Source: a virus. From it: 48,376 nt of DNA. The notes under the pieces are model-generated. The model saw nothing but the letters and a program-made list of their open reading frames with translations. It was not told the DNA's origin and did not search any database. This document shows, in pieces, positions 20,025 through 28,013 of this stretch. The DNA lies in the IMG/VR virus record IMGVR_UViG_3300013131_000068, positions 1-48,376 of that record, one strand, 5' to 3'. The translations under genes and the position numbers were made by a program. Within the stretch, counting starts at the first letter, position 1. Every line of letters begins with the position of its first letter.

Positions 20025-22533
20025 AGAAACTCTCCAGTGTGTTACGGTATTCAAGTTCCCAGTTGATAGCATCAGATACGAGCTTCAGAGGTTCTTTGAA
20101 TGTTTTGTTGAATTGAGTATCATAGTCAATATAGCGATGAGCATTCAATTCTTTCGGTAGAAACTGTGGGAATGCAATCACATTTGATCCAAGAGTATTC
20201 GGCATCTTCAAATAACAGAACTTCACTTTGTTGCCGTCTTTGATCTCATCATCCCGAAGTTTTAGTTCTTTCACATGATGATTGTAAACAATAGCACCTC
20301 GAACATGAATAGGGCACCCGCTCTTTACAAGAGCACCGCTGTCGCGCCACTTAGCGATTTCACTTACACCACGAGGGAAACTGACTTCTTCTGGTGCGAG
20401 ACCTTTAAACACTTCGTAGAAGTTAGAAACGAACTTTTGAAGATCACTTTCAGATCCACTCAACATGATACGATAAGCTTCTTTGAACTTACCACGAACG
20501 ACTGCTGGAGTTGAAGATTTAACAGCTTCGATGCCCATGATCTTGAGTTTAGGCTCAGCGTATTGAACGCCTTCTGAGTTATGAACATTCAGGATGTAAC
20601 GCTTCTTTGCAGTCCAGATACCAGCATCTGCAATTGCTTCTCGCTTCATCACCATCGTATTCTTAAAAGCATTCTGTTGTTCGAACAGAATACCGTAAGC
20701 GTTCTCAAGAACCTTTTCAAACTTTTGGTCACATGCTTTATCGAGGAAAGCCACTGCATCTGCAGGTTTCACTTGCTTAACGAGTGGTGCCATGTTGAGA
20801 TACAGAGAGTCGGTGTCCATATACAAAACATAATCAACTGCAGTGGTATTCATGATTTTGTTCATAGCAATATTCATGTGCTTCTCAGCCCAGCGAATAG
20901 ACAGCTGGCCAGAAAGAGTAATTCCTTCTGCAATACGAATATCGAAGTACCTAAAGTATTTATTACCCAAAGCGCCATAAAGCGAGTTCATAAGAATTTT
21001 AATTGCTTGCTGTGTATTATCAAGCTGGTTCATCTCTCGCTTTAGATCTTCGGCATGAGTCTCTTCATACTTTTGCTTTACTCCAAGCATTTGCTTCTTT
21101 GTTGCTTTACGTTCGGCATAGTAGCTTTCAATGATCTCTGGTAGGAATCCTTGCTTGTCTTTCCTGAACATAGCACCGTTTGCAGCAACTGCTACGTTCA
21201 TATCACGAATCTCTTGAGGCAGATCAACGCCCTTCAGATAGAAGTCAACGTCGCACGGCATGCCATATGAAGCGTTTTCAACAATCGTCTCAGGCGACAT
21301 GTTGTATTGGACAATCGTCATCGGATATAGAGAGTTCAAGTCAAACGATACAACCCACTCGTGACGACCAACCTGAGGATCTTTCACATAACCACCAGGA
21401 TACTCTGGGCGATGCTTTTCAGTTGATGGAGGAATAGCAATATTCTTTTCACTCAGATATCGATAGATGATCGAATCCCAGATAGCAGTTGTGCCAAGAG
21501 TATCAGGATAGTTTACACCACCTTTATATGCGATAATCAAAGCTAGTGCGAGAAGCCCGGTTTGTTCTTCGAGTTTGTCGACAAGAACGACGTCTCGAAT
21601 GTTATAGTCGATAAACTTCTGGTGATCTCGTTCATACAGATTATGCAGCGAACCGTACTCTTCATACGATAGTTTTTTCTCGCCGAGGATTACGTGACAG
21701 ATATGGTTCAACGAATATGACTCTTGTGGGCCGTATACATAACCAAACTTTTGGAACAGATCCATGTAGTCGAGTTGCTGCACGCCATAGATCTCGAAGG
21801 TATCAAGCGACTTACCCTTTACGCCGATCTGACGGTAGTTTACAATGTTCCAAGGCGATAGCTTCTTTGACCAATCCTCATTGAGAATACGTTTGATTCG
21901 ATTAATCAGATACGGAATATCGAAGAGTCGGACGTTCCAACCGGTGATAACATCTGGATAGTGTTCTTCCCAGTAAGTCAAGAACTTCATGAGAAGCTCG
22001 GCTTCGTTTGCACATTTCACATAACGAACCATACAACCTTCCGGCACGGTTTCGCACTTAGACGAATCGTAGTTCTTCAAGCCCCATACGTGATAGATTG
22101 AGCTCTTGCTGTTCTTCATTGCAATAGAAGTAACAGGATACGCTGCTTGTTCTGGATATGGAAAGCCATCGTTAGATTGAACTTCGATGTCGATGTTACC
22201 AATCGCAACATGGCGAAGATCCGGCTTAATGTTTCCTGGAAACCGTTCATTGATGAACTGAGCTACATAGTTGCTATTGCCAAAGACTTTGAAGTTAGCA
22301 ACATCGCTGTTCGTATCGATGAACTCTTTTGCATCATTAATCGAGTCAAATTGAATCGGTTCGACTCGAGTCCCATCTAGAGCAGTCCATTCACCAGACC
22401 ATCGGTCAGCAGACGTGCTTACATAGAATGTCGGAGAAAACTTTACTTTTTCATGAATACGAGAACCGTTGTCGGTGTATCCGCGATACAGAATGCTGCC
22501 ACCCATGCGATGGACTGAAGTATAAAACGACAT
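20017..22533 (-). CDS. 43: DNA polymerase gp43 (family B)
   Basis: An 838-residue family B polymerase (T4 gp43 is 898). 3'-5' exonuclease motifs: NIDIE (Asp115, Glu117), NVRLFDIPYL (Asp205) and YNIRDVVLVD (Tyr310, Asp314). Polymerase motifs: A SFDLNSLYP (Asp398), B QAIKILMNSLYG (Lys512, Tyr519) and C YMDTDS (Asp573, Asp575). All key residues are present, so it should be active and proofreading. It has AGGAGTTTGA before the ATG and its own sigma70-like promoter (22561-22589), preceded by a UUCG hairpin. RegA, encoded just upstream, is a translational repressor of early genes in T4. Confidence 0.97.
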   Translation of the reverse strand: MSFYTSVHRMGGSILYRGYTDNGSRIHEKVKFSPTFYVSTSADRWSGEWTALDGTRVEPIQFDSINDAKEFIDTNSDVANFKVFGNSNYVAQFINERFPGNIKPDLRHVAIGNIDIEVQSNDGFPYPEQAAYPVTSIAMKNSKSSIYHVWGLKNYDSSKCETVPEGCMVRYVKCANEAELLMKFLTYWEEHYPDVITGWNVRLFDIPYLINRIKRILNEDWSKKLSPWNIVNYRQIGVKGKSLDTFEIYGVQQLDYMDLFQKFGYVYGPQESYSLNHICHVILGEKKLSYEEYGSLHNLYERDHQKFIDYNIRDVVLVDKLEEQTGLLALALIIAYKGGVNYPDTLGTTAIWDSIIYRYLSEKNIAIPPSTEKHRPEYPGGYVKDPQVGRHEWVVSFDLNSLYPMTIVQYNMSPETIVENASYGMPCDVDFYLKGVDLPQEIRDMNVAVAANGAMFRKDKQGFLPEIIESYYAERKATKKQMLGVKQKYEETHAEDLKREMNQLDNTQQAIKILMNSLYGALGNKYFRYFDIRIAEGITLSGQLSIRWAEKHMNIAMNKIMNTTAVDYVLYMDTDSLYLNMAPLVKQVKPADAVAFLDKACDQKFEKVLENAYGILFEQQNAFKNTMVMKREAIADAGIWTAKKRYILNVHNSEGVQYAEPKLKIMGIEAVKSSTPAVVRGKFKEAYRIMLSGSESDLQKFVSNFYEVFKGLAPEEVSFPRGVSEIAKWRDSGALVKSGCPIHVRGAIVYNHHVKELKLRDDEIKDGNKVKFCYLKMPNTLGSNVIAFPQFLPKELNAHRYIDYDTQFNKTFKEPLKLVSDAINWELEYRNTLESFFV

Positions 22534-22560
22534 TCAAACTCCTATGATGTAATTAGTACC

Positions 22561-22589
22561 ACTATACACCATCATTCAAGAGGTGTCAA
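22561..22589 (-). promoter_or_regulatory. Sigma70-like promoter of the polymerase gene
   Basis: TTGACA, 17-base spacer, TATAGT, 28 bases before the gp43 ATG. The -35 box begins a few bases after the hairpin at 22593-22616. Confidence 0.8.
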
Positions 22590-22592
22590 CTA

Positions 22593-22616
22593 CTTAGGGG
22601 ACCGAAGCCCCCTAAG
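22593..22616 (-). terminator. UUCG-loop hairpin after hsp20
   Basis: CTTAGGGG / CCCCTAAG stem; on the minus strand GC-UUCG-GU closes it with a stable UUCG tetraloop, giving about 10 pairs. There is no clear U-tract (TAGTTGAC follows), so it may mainly stabilise the 3' end. Confidence 0.6.
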
Positions 22617-22636
22617 ATTTAGTCTTTTGATTTTTG

Positions 22637-23089
22637 TTATTCGCTAAGATAGCCGTAAGAACCTTGGCTTGAATCACTCGGTTCTGTGATATTTACTTTA
22701 CGCGGCTTCTTCTCTGGAAGAATGTTATCAAGCCATACACGAAGCATACCGTTGATAAGCTCGGCGTTCTTGATTTCAACAGTGTCAGCAAGCGTAAAGG
22801 TGCGGCTGAATGGGCGTTCAGCGATTCCTTTAAAGAGATAGTTCTTTTCGTCAGCTTCGTCTCGCTTAACGTGACCATCGATCTTTAGGATATTTTCGTC
22901 AAGAGTAATCTCGATATCGTGCTTACCAAAGCCAGCAACTGCCATCTCGATAACATATGTGTTATCTCCGGTCTTCTTAATGTTGTACGGCGGGTAAGTG
23001 ATAGCCTTGGCGGTTTGAGACTGGATTTCTTTGAATCGATCAAAGAACTTGTCAAAGCCAATAGCAAATGGGTCGAATTGATTAGTCAT
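22637..23089 (-). CDS. hsp20: Small heat shock protein, Hsp20 family
   Basis: A 150-residue alpha-crystallin-type chaperone. Start MTNQFDPFAIGFDKFF is set by GGAGGCTTTT before the ATG. The crystallin domain runs about 40-135: TYVIEMAVAGFGKHDIEI, LKIDGH, FSRTFTLAD and GMLRVWL with the conserved Leu. A C-terminal NITEPS tail replaces a clear I-x-I motif. Hsp20 between the polymerase/RegA region and uvsX/gp41 is a hallmark of cyanophage-like T4 relatives. It probably protects phage replication or assembly proteins. Promoters for both early (23146-23174) and late (23144-23151) reading overlap upstream. Confidence 0.92.
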   Translation of the reverse strand: MTNQFDPFAIGFDKFFDRFKEIQSQTAKAITYPPYNIKKTGDNTYVIEMAVAGFGKHDIEITLDENILKIDGHVKRDEADEKNYLFKGIAERPFSRTFTLADTVEIKNAELINGMLRVWLDNILPEKKPRKVNITEPSDSSQGSYGYLSE

Positions 23090-23143
23090 AAAAGCCTCCA
23101 ATTAGCAAGGATAAAGGTGGGACCCATTATGGCATCCCACATT

Positions 23144-23151
23144 TATTTATA
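23144..23151 (-). promoter_or_regulatory. Late promoter TATAAATA before hsp20
   Basis: Perfect late consensus; its first six bases also act as the -10 of the sigma70-like promoter 23146-23174. This suggests expression both early and late. Confidence 0.65.
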
Positions 23152-23174
23152 TACCAAATGGCTCAAAATGTCAA
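23146..23174 (-). promoter_or_regulatory. Sigma70-like promoter overlapping a late promoter
   Basis: TTGACA, 17-base spacer, TATAAA, in the regA-hsp20 gap. Confidence 0.65.
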
Positions 23175-23177
23175 CAA

Positions 23178-23573
23178 TTATTTTCTTTTGCCAATACTGT
23201 ATTTGGCGACAAGCGACCATTCGTCTTTTTCTTTATGAGGCAGCACTTTAATCTGCGACAGAGCAGCTACTGGATCCTGAACCTTTTCAGGATTTACAGC
23301 CTTTACAAGACCCCACTCTTCAAGAAGATTTACGATCGTGTTTCTGCGAGCTGCGTCTTCTTCAGAAAGGGTGTTCGCCTTTCCATCAAGAATAAAAAGT
23401 TCTTTAAAATGTACGATATAATATTTGCCTTGCTTGTGCAATATATGACAAGACTGATACAAGATCTTATCTTTCTTTGAGGCAACACCAATACGGGTCA
23501 GTGTTTCTTTTACCTTTAAGAAAGAATCTTGTGATGGCAGAGTAACCTCTACAAGATCATCAACGATATTCAT
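23178..23573 (-). CDS. regA: RegA translational repressor
   Basis: A 131-residue protein of RegA length and layout: LVEVTLPSQDSFLKVKETLT, TRIGVASKKDKILYQSCHIL, then KGKYYIVHFKELFILDG and a C-terminal helix-rich part. In T4, RegA binds start regions of early mRNAs, including the clamp and clamp-loader messages, and its own. It sits downstream of gp62 as in T4 (order gp45-gp44-gp62-regA), three bases from the gp62 stop. The ribosome site is weak (AAGG adjoining the ATG), which fits self-repression. Confidence 0.93.
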   Translation of the reverse strand: MNIVDDLVEVTLPSQDSFLKVKETLTRIGVASKKDKILYQSCHILHKQGKYYIVHFKELFILDGKANTLSEEDAARRNTIVNLLEEWGLVKAVNPEKVQDPVAALSQIKVLPHKEKDEWSLVAKYSIGKRK

Positions 23574-23575
23574 CC

Positions 23576-23968
23576 TTATGTTCCACCTTTGTGTCGCTGT
23601 TTTCTCAGCGATTCTAATTGTTCGGCGCTCAATAAAGATAGATACTCGTTTCCTACTGTTCGGTTACATTTATAAACTTCACATACGAGATCTAAGTCTT
23701 CACTGACCGTTGTTTTAGCCCATTTATGAAACTGTCGTTTCTTGGGTCTAACCATATTTATAAGGATGTCGTATTGTGCAAACTTTGGTAGATGATGCAA
23801 GCCGTTTACAAGATTTGCCATCAAGATGGTATCGGCATGATATGATAGAGCTGTATTTGTGAGCCACGGATTATAATCACTCTCAGCGAGTTTATCATTC
23901 TCGGTGCCACGCATCATATGTGTTTTCGTCTGAAGAATACTTGTCACATAATCAAATGGGTTCGTCAT
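23576..23968 (-). CDS. 62: Clamp loader small subunit gp62
   Basis: A 130-residue protein, shorter than T4 gp62 (187) but with the characteristic SDYNPWLTNTALSYHADTI and NLVNGLHHLPKFAQYDILI stretches. It joins four gp44 ATPases to load the gp45 clamp. It overlaps the zinc-finger-like small gene by 17 bases (ATG within GAGTATGACG) and is followed closely by regA. The short C-terminus is like that of cyanophage homologues. Confidence 0.88.
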   Translation of the reverse strand: MTNPFDYVTSILQTKTHMMRGTENDKLAESDYNPWLTNTALSYHADTILMANLVNGLHHLPKFAQYDILINMVRPKKRQFHKWAKTTVSEDLDLVCEVYKCNRTVGNEYLSLLSAEQLESLRKQRHKGGT

Positions 23969-24149
23969 ACTCTTCTACCTCTTGATTACTGTACTTATCA
24001 TTGCAAGTATTGCACATATGTGCGGTGCCAATTGTGCCTTCACCTCCGCCGTATCTGTATTTGATTTCGATCATATCTTTATGTTGATATTTCTTCTCAC
24101 AAATCAGGCAAGGTATTTTCTTTTTCTTAAAGTTGCTGAACCAAGACAT
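23952..24149 (-). CDS. Small zinc-ribbon-like protein between gp44 and gp62
   Basis: A 65-residue protein with two Cys pairs, CLICEKKY and CNTCNDKY, spaced about 32 residues apart, plus a His in the second region, as in a zinc ribbon. Start MSWFSNFKKKK is basic. Not recognised as a named family. Its place inside the clamp-loader operon (GGAAATGAT before the ATG, 17-base overlap with gp62) suggests a replication- or nucleic-acid-related accessory. Confidence 0.65.
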   Translation of the reverse strand: MSWFSNFKKKKIPCLICEKKYQHKDMIEIKYRYGGGEGTIGTAHMCNTCNDKYSNQEVEEYDEPI

Positions 24150-24150
24150 A

Positions 24151-25092
24151 TCATTTCCAATCAGATAATTCAGCCATCAGCGTAGCCATGGCTGCAGCTC
24201 GGTTGATCTCTGGATTTGCTACAAATGCTTCTTTGTATTCGTATTCGGCCAGAATGATGATAGCATTTGCAATTGAGGATGTGCTAACGATTTTAGTTGG
24301 GAGAATATCATACAATGCTCGATAGAGAGTCGAAGAATCAATATCAGAGTTCTCGCCGACCCATTTACGGACATCATTAAAACGCTTCTCTTTCAGTAGA
24401 CCGATAAGAGATTCGATCGATTCAGAACCCTTGTTACGAAGGATACCTGCATCAATACGACCTGTTGCAGCATACCGCTGCAACTCGTTTAGCACTCGAC
24501 GCCAGTCCGGAAAGTAAGTGTTGATGAGTTCGGCTACAGCTTTCTGTTCATACTCGACATTCTCAGCATCGAGAATGGTTAGCACTCGTTTAAAGAACTG
24601 TGCAGCAAGCTTAGGCCGATCACTCGTATTAATACTAAAGTTCACCACAGAGCATCGAGACTGAAGAGGCTCGATGATACGATTTGCAAAGTTACAAGTA
24701 AGAATAAAGCCGCAGTTCTTCGAGAACTCTTCCATAAAGTTACGAAGTGCTGGCTGAGTTGAGTTTGCATTGAGGTAGTCTGCCTCATCAAGGATGACGT
24801 ATTTACGGCCACCAGAGAATGAAACAGTCGAAGCAAAGTTTTGAATATCAACTCGAAGTGTATCGATATTGCCGTTCATCGAGCCGTTGATGATGATATA
24901 ATCGGCACCAAGCTCATCAAGCATTGCTCGAGCGACTGTCGTCTTACCTACACCTGCTCGACCAGACAACAACAGGTTAGGCACGTTTCGGTCGTCAACA
25001 AACTTCTGAAAAGTATCCTTCAGATCTTTAGGTAGAATAGCTTCCTCGACGGTACGAGGACGGTACTTTTGCACCCACAAAAATTCTTCCAT
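24151..25092 (-). CDS. 44: Clamp loader ATPase gp44
   Basis: A 313-residue AAA+ clamp loader subunit. Start MEEFLWVQKYRPRTVEE, chosen for GGAGTGAAC upstream. Walker A is SGRAGVGKT (Lys50), Walker B VILDEADYL, sensor 1 ILTCNFANRI, and the arginine finger region is PLQSRCSVVNF (SRC). With gp62 it opens and loads the gp45 sliding clamp. Upstream are a sigma70-like promoter (25158-25186) and a hairpin (25121-25144) in the leader. Confidence 0.96.
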   Translation of the reverse strand: MEEFLWVQKYRPRTVEEAILPKDLKDTFQKFVDDRNVPNLLLSGRAGVGKTTVARAMLDELGADYIIINGSMNGNIDTLRVDIQNFASTVSFSGGRKYVILDEADYLNANSTQPALRNFMEEFSKNCGFILTCNFANRIIEPLQSRCSVVNFSINTSDRPKLAAQFFKRVLTILDAENVEYEQKAVAELINTYFPDWRRVLNELQRYAATGRIDAGILRNKGSESIESLIGLLKEKRFNDVRKWVGENSDIDSSTLYRALYDILPTKIVSTSSIANAIIILAEYEYKEAFVANPEINRAAAMATLMAELSDWK

Positions 25093-25120
25093 GTTCACTC
25101 CAATCATAATAAAAGATAAA

Positions 25121-25144
25121 GCGACTACGCCGAAACGTAGTCGC
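25121..25144 (-). terminator. Terminator-like hairpin in the gp44 leader
   Basis: GCGACTACG / CGTAGTCGC, 9-bp perfect stem, loop TTTCGG on the minus strand, then TTTATCTTTTATTATG. A good terminator for transcripts from upstream, but also the first structure in transcripts starting from the 25158-25186 promoter. Confidence 0.75.
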
Positions 25145-25157
25145 TGCAGTATAGTTT

Positions 25158-25186
25158 ATATTACTCTGCTTCTGCAGAGGTGTCAA
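25158..25186 (-). promoter_or_regulatory. Sigma70-like promoter before gp44
   Basis: TTGACA, 17-base spacer, TAATAT. The -35 lies inside the last codons of the 66-residue gene, again reading Val-Asp-Thr. Confidence 0.65.
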
Positions 25187-25361
25187 CTGCTTCTTCAGCC
25201 GACTGAGCTTCTTGGCTCGCTTGGCTCGCTTTCACGAAGGCTGCAAGCTTATCACGAAGTGCACCAACTTGAGAAAGCTCATCTCCGCGGAAGGCTCCTC
25301 TAGAGGTTACGATGTCGATAACCTGTAGAGCAGCGGCGATATCATTGATGGTAAGTTGCAT
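25161..25361 (-). CDS. Small acidic protein between gp45 and gp44
   Basis: A 66-residue protein starting MQLTINDIAAALQVIDIVTS, with a later RGDELSQVGALRDKLAAFV and an Ala/Glu/Gln-rich acidic tail. AAGGAGTTACT precedes the ATG. In T4 this position holds rpbA, an RNA polymerase binding protein of 129 residues. The present protein is half that size and not recognisably related, so only position links them. Similar small proteins sit here in marine T4-like phages. Confidence 0.65.
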   Translation of the reverse strand: MQLTINDIAAALQVIDIVTSRGAFRGDELSQVGALRDKLAAFVKASQASQEAQSAEEAVDTSAEAE

Positions 25362-25370
25362 AGTAACTCC

Positions 25371-26021
25371 TTATTTTGCTTCGAGGGCGATAAAATATTC
25401 GGCTTTGCTCGACTTAAAATGAGCAAGACCTTTTGCTGAAAGTGAAACTTCATAGTCATGTGGCATGAGCTTCAGATTTTCGACCTTTACGATCATTCTG
25501 AACGGAGCAGCACCGGTGTTCTCAGCAATAATAACACTGTATGAGTCAGCCGTCGGATTTTTCGAGTCAACCGCAGACAAGGAAACATTCGACCCATCGC
25601 TGGTAAAAGCAACCTCAGACAGCTTAAGAACGCCGGATGCTTTAATAACAGAATCAAGGTCTTTCCACTTAACTGGAACTACTGCTTCTGGTGACGGGAA
25701 ATTGATTTCTTTTTCGGGTGGAGCCACAACCATTGCTTCTGCCGCATAGGTATAAGATACTTTGCTTTTGCCTGAAGAGATAATAAATTTATCATCGGTG
25801 AACTCGACATCGGGGTCGTCAAACAAAGACAATGTTGCAAGGAACCGAGATAGGTCGTAAACCCGAGCAGAACCTTCGATATTCTCAGACACTGTAGCAG
25901 AAGCCATTACAGTCTTTTGTGGATGCATGGTGCGAATAACAGACCCGGGTTTAAATACAAGCCCAGGATTAATCATCGAAAAGTTTTTCAATACACTAAT
26001 AGTTTCATTACTAAATTTCAT
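25371..26021 (-). CDS. 45: Sliding clamp gp45
   Basis: A 216-residue processivity clamp (T4: 228). Start MKFSNETISVLKNFSMINP; the in-frame GTG six bases upstream overlaps the previous stop and is not needed. Recognisable: VMASATVSENIEGSARVYDL, YDLSRFLATLSLF and the late SKAEYFIALEAK end. It forms a trimeric ring that tethers gp43 and, in T4, activates late transcription with gp55 and gp33. A sigma70-like promoter lies in the upstream gene at 26085-26113. Confidence 0.95.
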   Translation of the reverse strand: MKFSNETISVLKNFSMINPGLVFKPGSVIRTMHPQKTVMASATVSENIEGSARVYDLSRFLATLSLFDDPDVEFTDDKFIISSGKSKVSYTYAAEAMVVAPPEKEINFPSPEAVVPVKWKDLDSVIKASGVLKLSEVAFTSDGSNVSLSAVDSKNPTADSYSVIIAENTGAAPFRMIVKVENLKLMPHDYEVSLSAKGLAHFKSSKAEYFIALEAK

Positions 26022-26023
26022 AA

Positions 26024-26956
26024 TCACTTACCCTTCTTCATGGCAGCGCGACGTTGCTGCCGGTTTAATTGTTGCATAGGTTTCACTATATCATCATTTT
26101 CTTTTGGTGTCAAATAGTTCTTTTGATTAGACGCAGCGCTTGCAGTCGGAGAAGTCTGAATCGCTGCCATTGCTGCAAGCGAACCACCAAAGGTATATGA
26201 ACCAACGTGCTTCAACTGGATCCATGGGCAAAGCCATACGTTAATACCAATTGCTCGAGCGTATTGACTAAACATGTAGTCTTCTGACAGATAACGCTTA
26301 CTCTTCGGATCAATCACGCAGTCAAAGAACGCAGTGATTTCACGACTGCCGTCAAAGTGTTCGGTGCGTACGTGGTCTGGAATATAGCTAAGTTCTGGGT
26401 ATGCTGCTGCATACTTCTCGAATACACTACGATGAATCATCATGAAACCATTACCGCCTTCACGGATCTTTACGGGCTCATCAATTCGAAACGAAGTAGA
26501 GTTCTCATCGGGATTAAAGACATAATCGCCGACAAAGTTGTCAAGTTGGAACGGATTCGGGTCAGCAAATCCTTTTTCAACTGCAGTCTTAATCTTTTCC
26601 CAGGCGATCGTCTTTTTCGGATACGCCCCGGTAATTACGCCATACTCATCTGCCGATTCACAAAGATGCATAAGAGTATAGACATCTTTATAATGGAATC
26701 CAATATCAGAATCGATAAACATAAGATGTGTGTAGTCTGACCGAAGGAATTCATCGACACAATAGTTACGAGCACGAGTAATGAGAGACTCATTAAACAA
26801 GTAGTAGAACTTTACATCAATATCATACTTAGCACAACTCATCGCCAAATCATTTGTCGATTTAGTATACAACCCAGCGCAAGCACCGCCGTACATAGGT
26901 GTAGCAATAAAGAGCTTCTTCTTACGAAGCTTTTCGATTTCAATCTTAATTTCCAT
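26024..26956 (-). CDS. GT-A-type glycosyltransferase, candidate DNA-sugar transferase
   Basis: A 310-residue protein. KKLFIATPMYGGACAGLY and YYLFNESLITRARNYCVDEF lead to THLMFIDSDIGF with a DxD-type metal motif (Asp82-Ser-Asp84), then EGGNGFMMIHRSVFEKY and YLSEDYMFSQYARAIG with a catalytic-type Glu-Asp; this is the order of a GT-A (GT2-like) fold. The C-terminal part is an Ala/Ser-rich linker and a basic end (NRQQRRAAMKKGK) that could contact DNA. It lies in the operon with dCMP hydroxymethylase, GalE and Glf, so transfer of a sugar to hydroxymethylcytosine is inferred, not shown. Acting on a cell-surface or virion glycan is the alternative. Confidence 0.72.
   Translation of the reverse strand: MEIKIEIEKLRKKKLFIATPMYGGACAGLYTKSTNDLAMSCAKYDIDVKFYYLFNESLITRARNYCVDEFLRSDYTHLMFIDSDIGFHYKDVYTLMHLCESADEYGVITGAYPKKTIAWEKIKTAVEKGFADPNPFQLDNFVGDYVFNPDENSTSFRIDEPVKIREGGNGFMMIHRSVFEKYAAAYPELSYIPDHVRTEHFDGSREITAFFDCVIDPKSKRYLSEDYMFSQYARAIGINVWLCPWIQLKHVGSYTFGGSLAAMAAIQTSPTASAASNQKNYLTPKENDDIVKPMQQLNRQQRRAAMKKGK
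26085..26113 (-). promoter_or_regulatory. Sigma70-like promoter inside the glycosyltransferase gene, upstream of gp45
   Basis: TTGACA, 17-base spacer, TATAGT; it lies in the variable linker/C-terminal part of the coding sequence, 64 bases before gp45. Confidence 0.7.
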
Positions 26957-27378
26957 TATTTACCTTTCACTGGTCTTGAATTCTCAAGTTGCCCTTTAAT
27001 AAATTTGGCGCATTGTTTCGCAGATAGCGCATGTTCATCCGTGGCGATAAGTCGGTCATCTACACCAATGCCACGAATGACTGAAGCTGAAAGCATCATA
27101 GCCGAAGCCATAATCATGCATACTTGGTGAAGATCTGATCCATCTTCACCGTTATCATAGTCATGCCCTCGCTCAAAATCCTCAACGTGTCGCTTCAGAC
27201 TATCAATCATCTGCTGCCATGGGAGACCTTTCTCCCAATTACGATCCGAGTATTTTTTCGCGCCGTACTCAAGAGAAGCTGCTGCTGCAGCGATTGCTTC
27301 AAGAGGAATGTGCCGAGTATATGGCATACCGAGAGCTTCGCGAACAGCTCCGGTTTCAGTTTCATTATATTTATTCAT
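26956..27378 (-). CDS. dATP/dGTP diphosphohydrolase-like protein (MazG-type, DUF5664-like)
   Basis: A 140-residue helical protein with ETGAVREALGMPYTRHIPLE, LEYGAKKYSDRNWEKG and DSLKRHVEDFERGHDYD followed by GSDLHQVCMIMASAMML. The acidic residues in these helices match a phage family annotated as dATP/dGTP diphosphohydrolase N-terminal. Members of this group hydrolyse dNTPs to dNMPs. In this operon it may tune the nucleotide pool together with dCMP hydroxymethylase and the deaminase. ATGA overlap with dexA upstream and TAATG with the glycosyltransferase downstream. Substrate unproven. Confidence 0.7.
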   Translation of the reverse strand: MNKYNETETGAVREALGMPYTRHIPLEAIAAAAASLEYGAKKYSDRNWEKGLPWQQMIDSLKRHVEDFERGHDYDNGEDGSDLHQVCMIMASAMMLSASVIRGIGVDDRLIATDEHALSAKQCAKFIKGQLENSRPVKGK

Positions 27379-28013
27379 CGTGTAGGTTGTTCCATATCAT
27401 TTTCGAGTCGAGCAATTGTTTGCAAACGAAGAATGTCCGCAGCAATATCGAAGCGGCTGTCATGATGGACAAATGTGCTGTTCCAATATTCCTCGTCAGC
27501 AAGAGGAATAAACCCGTTCTTCTTTGGGAAATTCAGCTTTGCATCAATCCATGTACGAGTATCACGAACAAGCCAAAACTTCAGAAGTTCACCGATTTCA
27601 TCTTGGCGGCCAAAAACAGATGCCCATCTCTGGAGAATAATAGGATCGAATGAATTTGATCGAGACCACCAGTAGTTGATCTTACCTGCTTCCTTCAGAT
27701 ATTCGATGAAGTTGTCGATGAAAGTTTCGGCTCGTATATCTGATTTGCTTGGGCGTAGTACTTTCTTTGCTTCTTCAGACTGAGACAACCACCAATCAAG
27801 ATCACGCTGAGTATATTTAGCACCATGCTCTTGAACTTGGTGAGCCATTTCAAGTTTGTCTTTGCGAGCAAGACTTACGATTTCTTCTAGAGTGTACGGG
27901 TTGTCAGAAGTAAAACGATCCCAATCAAATGCTACATAAGAGCATTCAAGCATTGGAATTTGAAACACATCCTGACCAAGGGTTTCAAAGTCGAAAATAA
28001 AGTGTTGGTTCAT
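27375..28013 (-). CDS. dexA: Exonuclease A (DexA-like)
   Basis: A 212-residue DEDD-type exonuclease (T4 DexA 227). FIFDFETLGQ carries the first Asp-Glu pair; LDWWLSQSEEAKKVLRPS matches the T4 TIEWWKNQSPEARK region; SNSFDPIILQRW, DTRTWIDA and HHDSRFDIAADILRL supply the later acidic and His residues. It degrades DNA or RNA 3'-5'; in T4 it is an early non-essential gene. It overlaps the C5-methyltransferase-like gene by four bases and can be read from the promoter inside that gene. Confidence 0.9.
   Translation of the reverse strand: MNQHFIFDFETLGQDVFQIPMLECSYVAFDWDRFTSDNPYTLEEIVSLARKDKLEMAHQVQEHGAKYTQRDLDWWLSQSEEAKKVLRPSKSDIRAETFIDNFIEYLKEAGKINYWWSRSNSFDPIILQRWASVFGRQDEIGELLKFWLVRDTRTWIDAKLNFPKKNGFIPLADEEYWNSTFVHHDSRFDIAADILRLQTIARLENDMEQPTR

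Noticed and set aside
20581-21045. 154-codon plus-strand open frame
   Set aside because: Antisense to the polymerase gene over motifs B and C; a shadow frame.
22885-23067. 60-codon minus-strand open frame inside hsp20
   Set aside because: Overlaps the well-supported Hsp20 frame; no ribosome site or motif.
23755-23762. TATAAATA inside gp62
   Set aside because: In coding sequence about 180 bases before regA; regA is early in T4, so a late promoter here is unconvincing.
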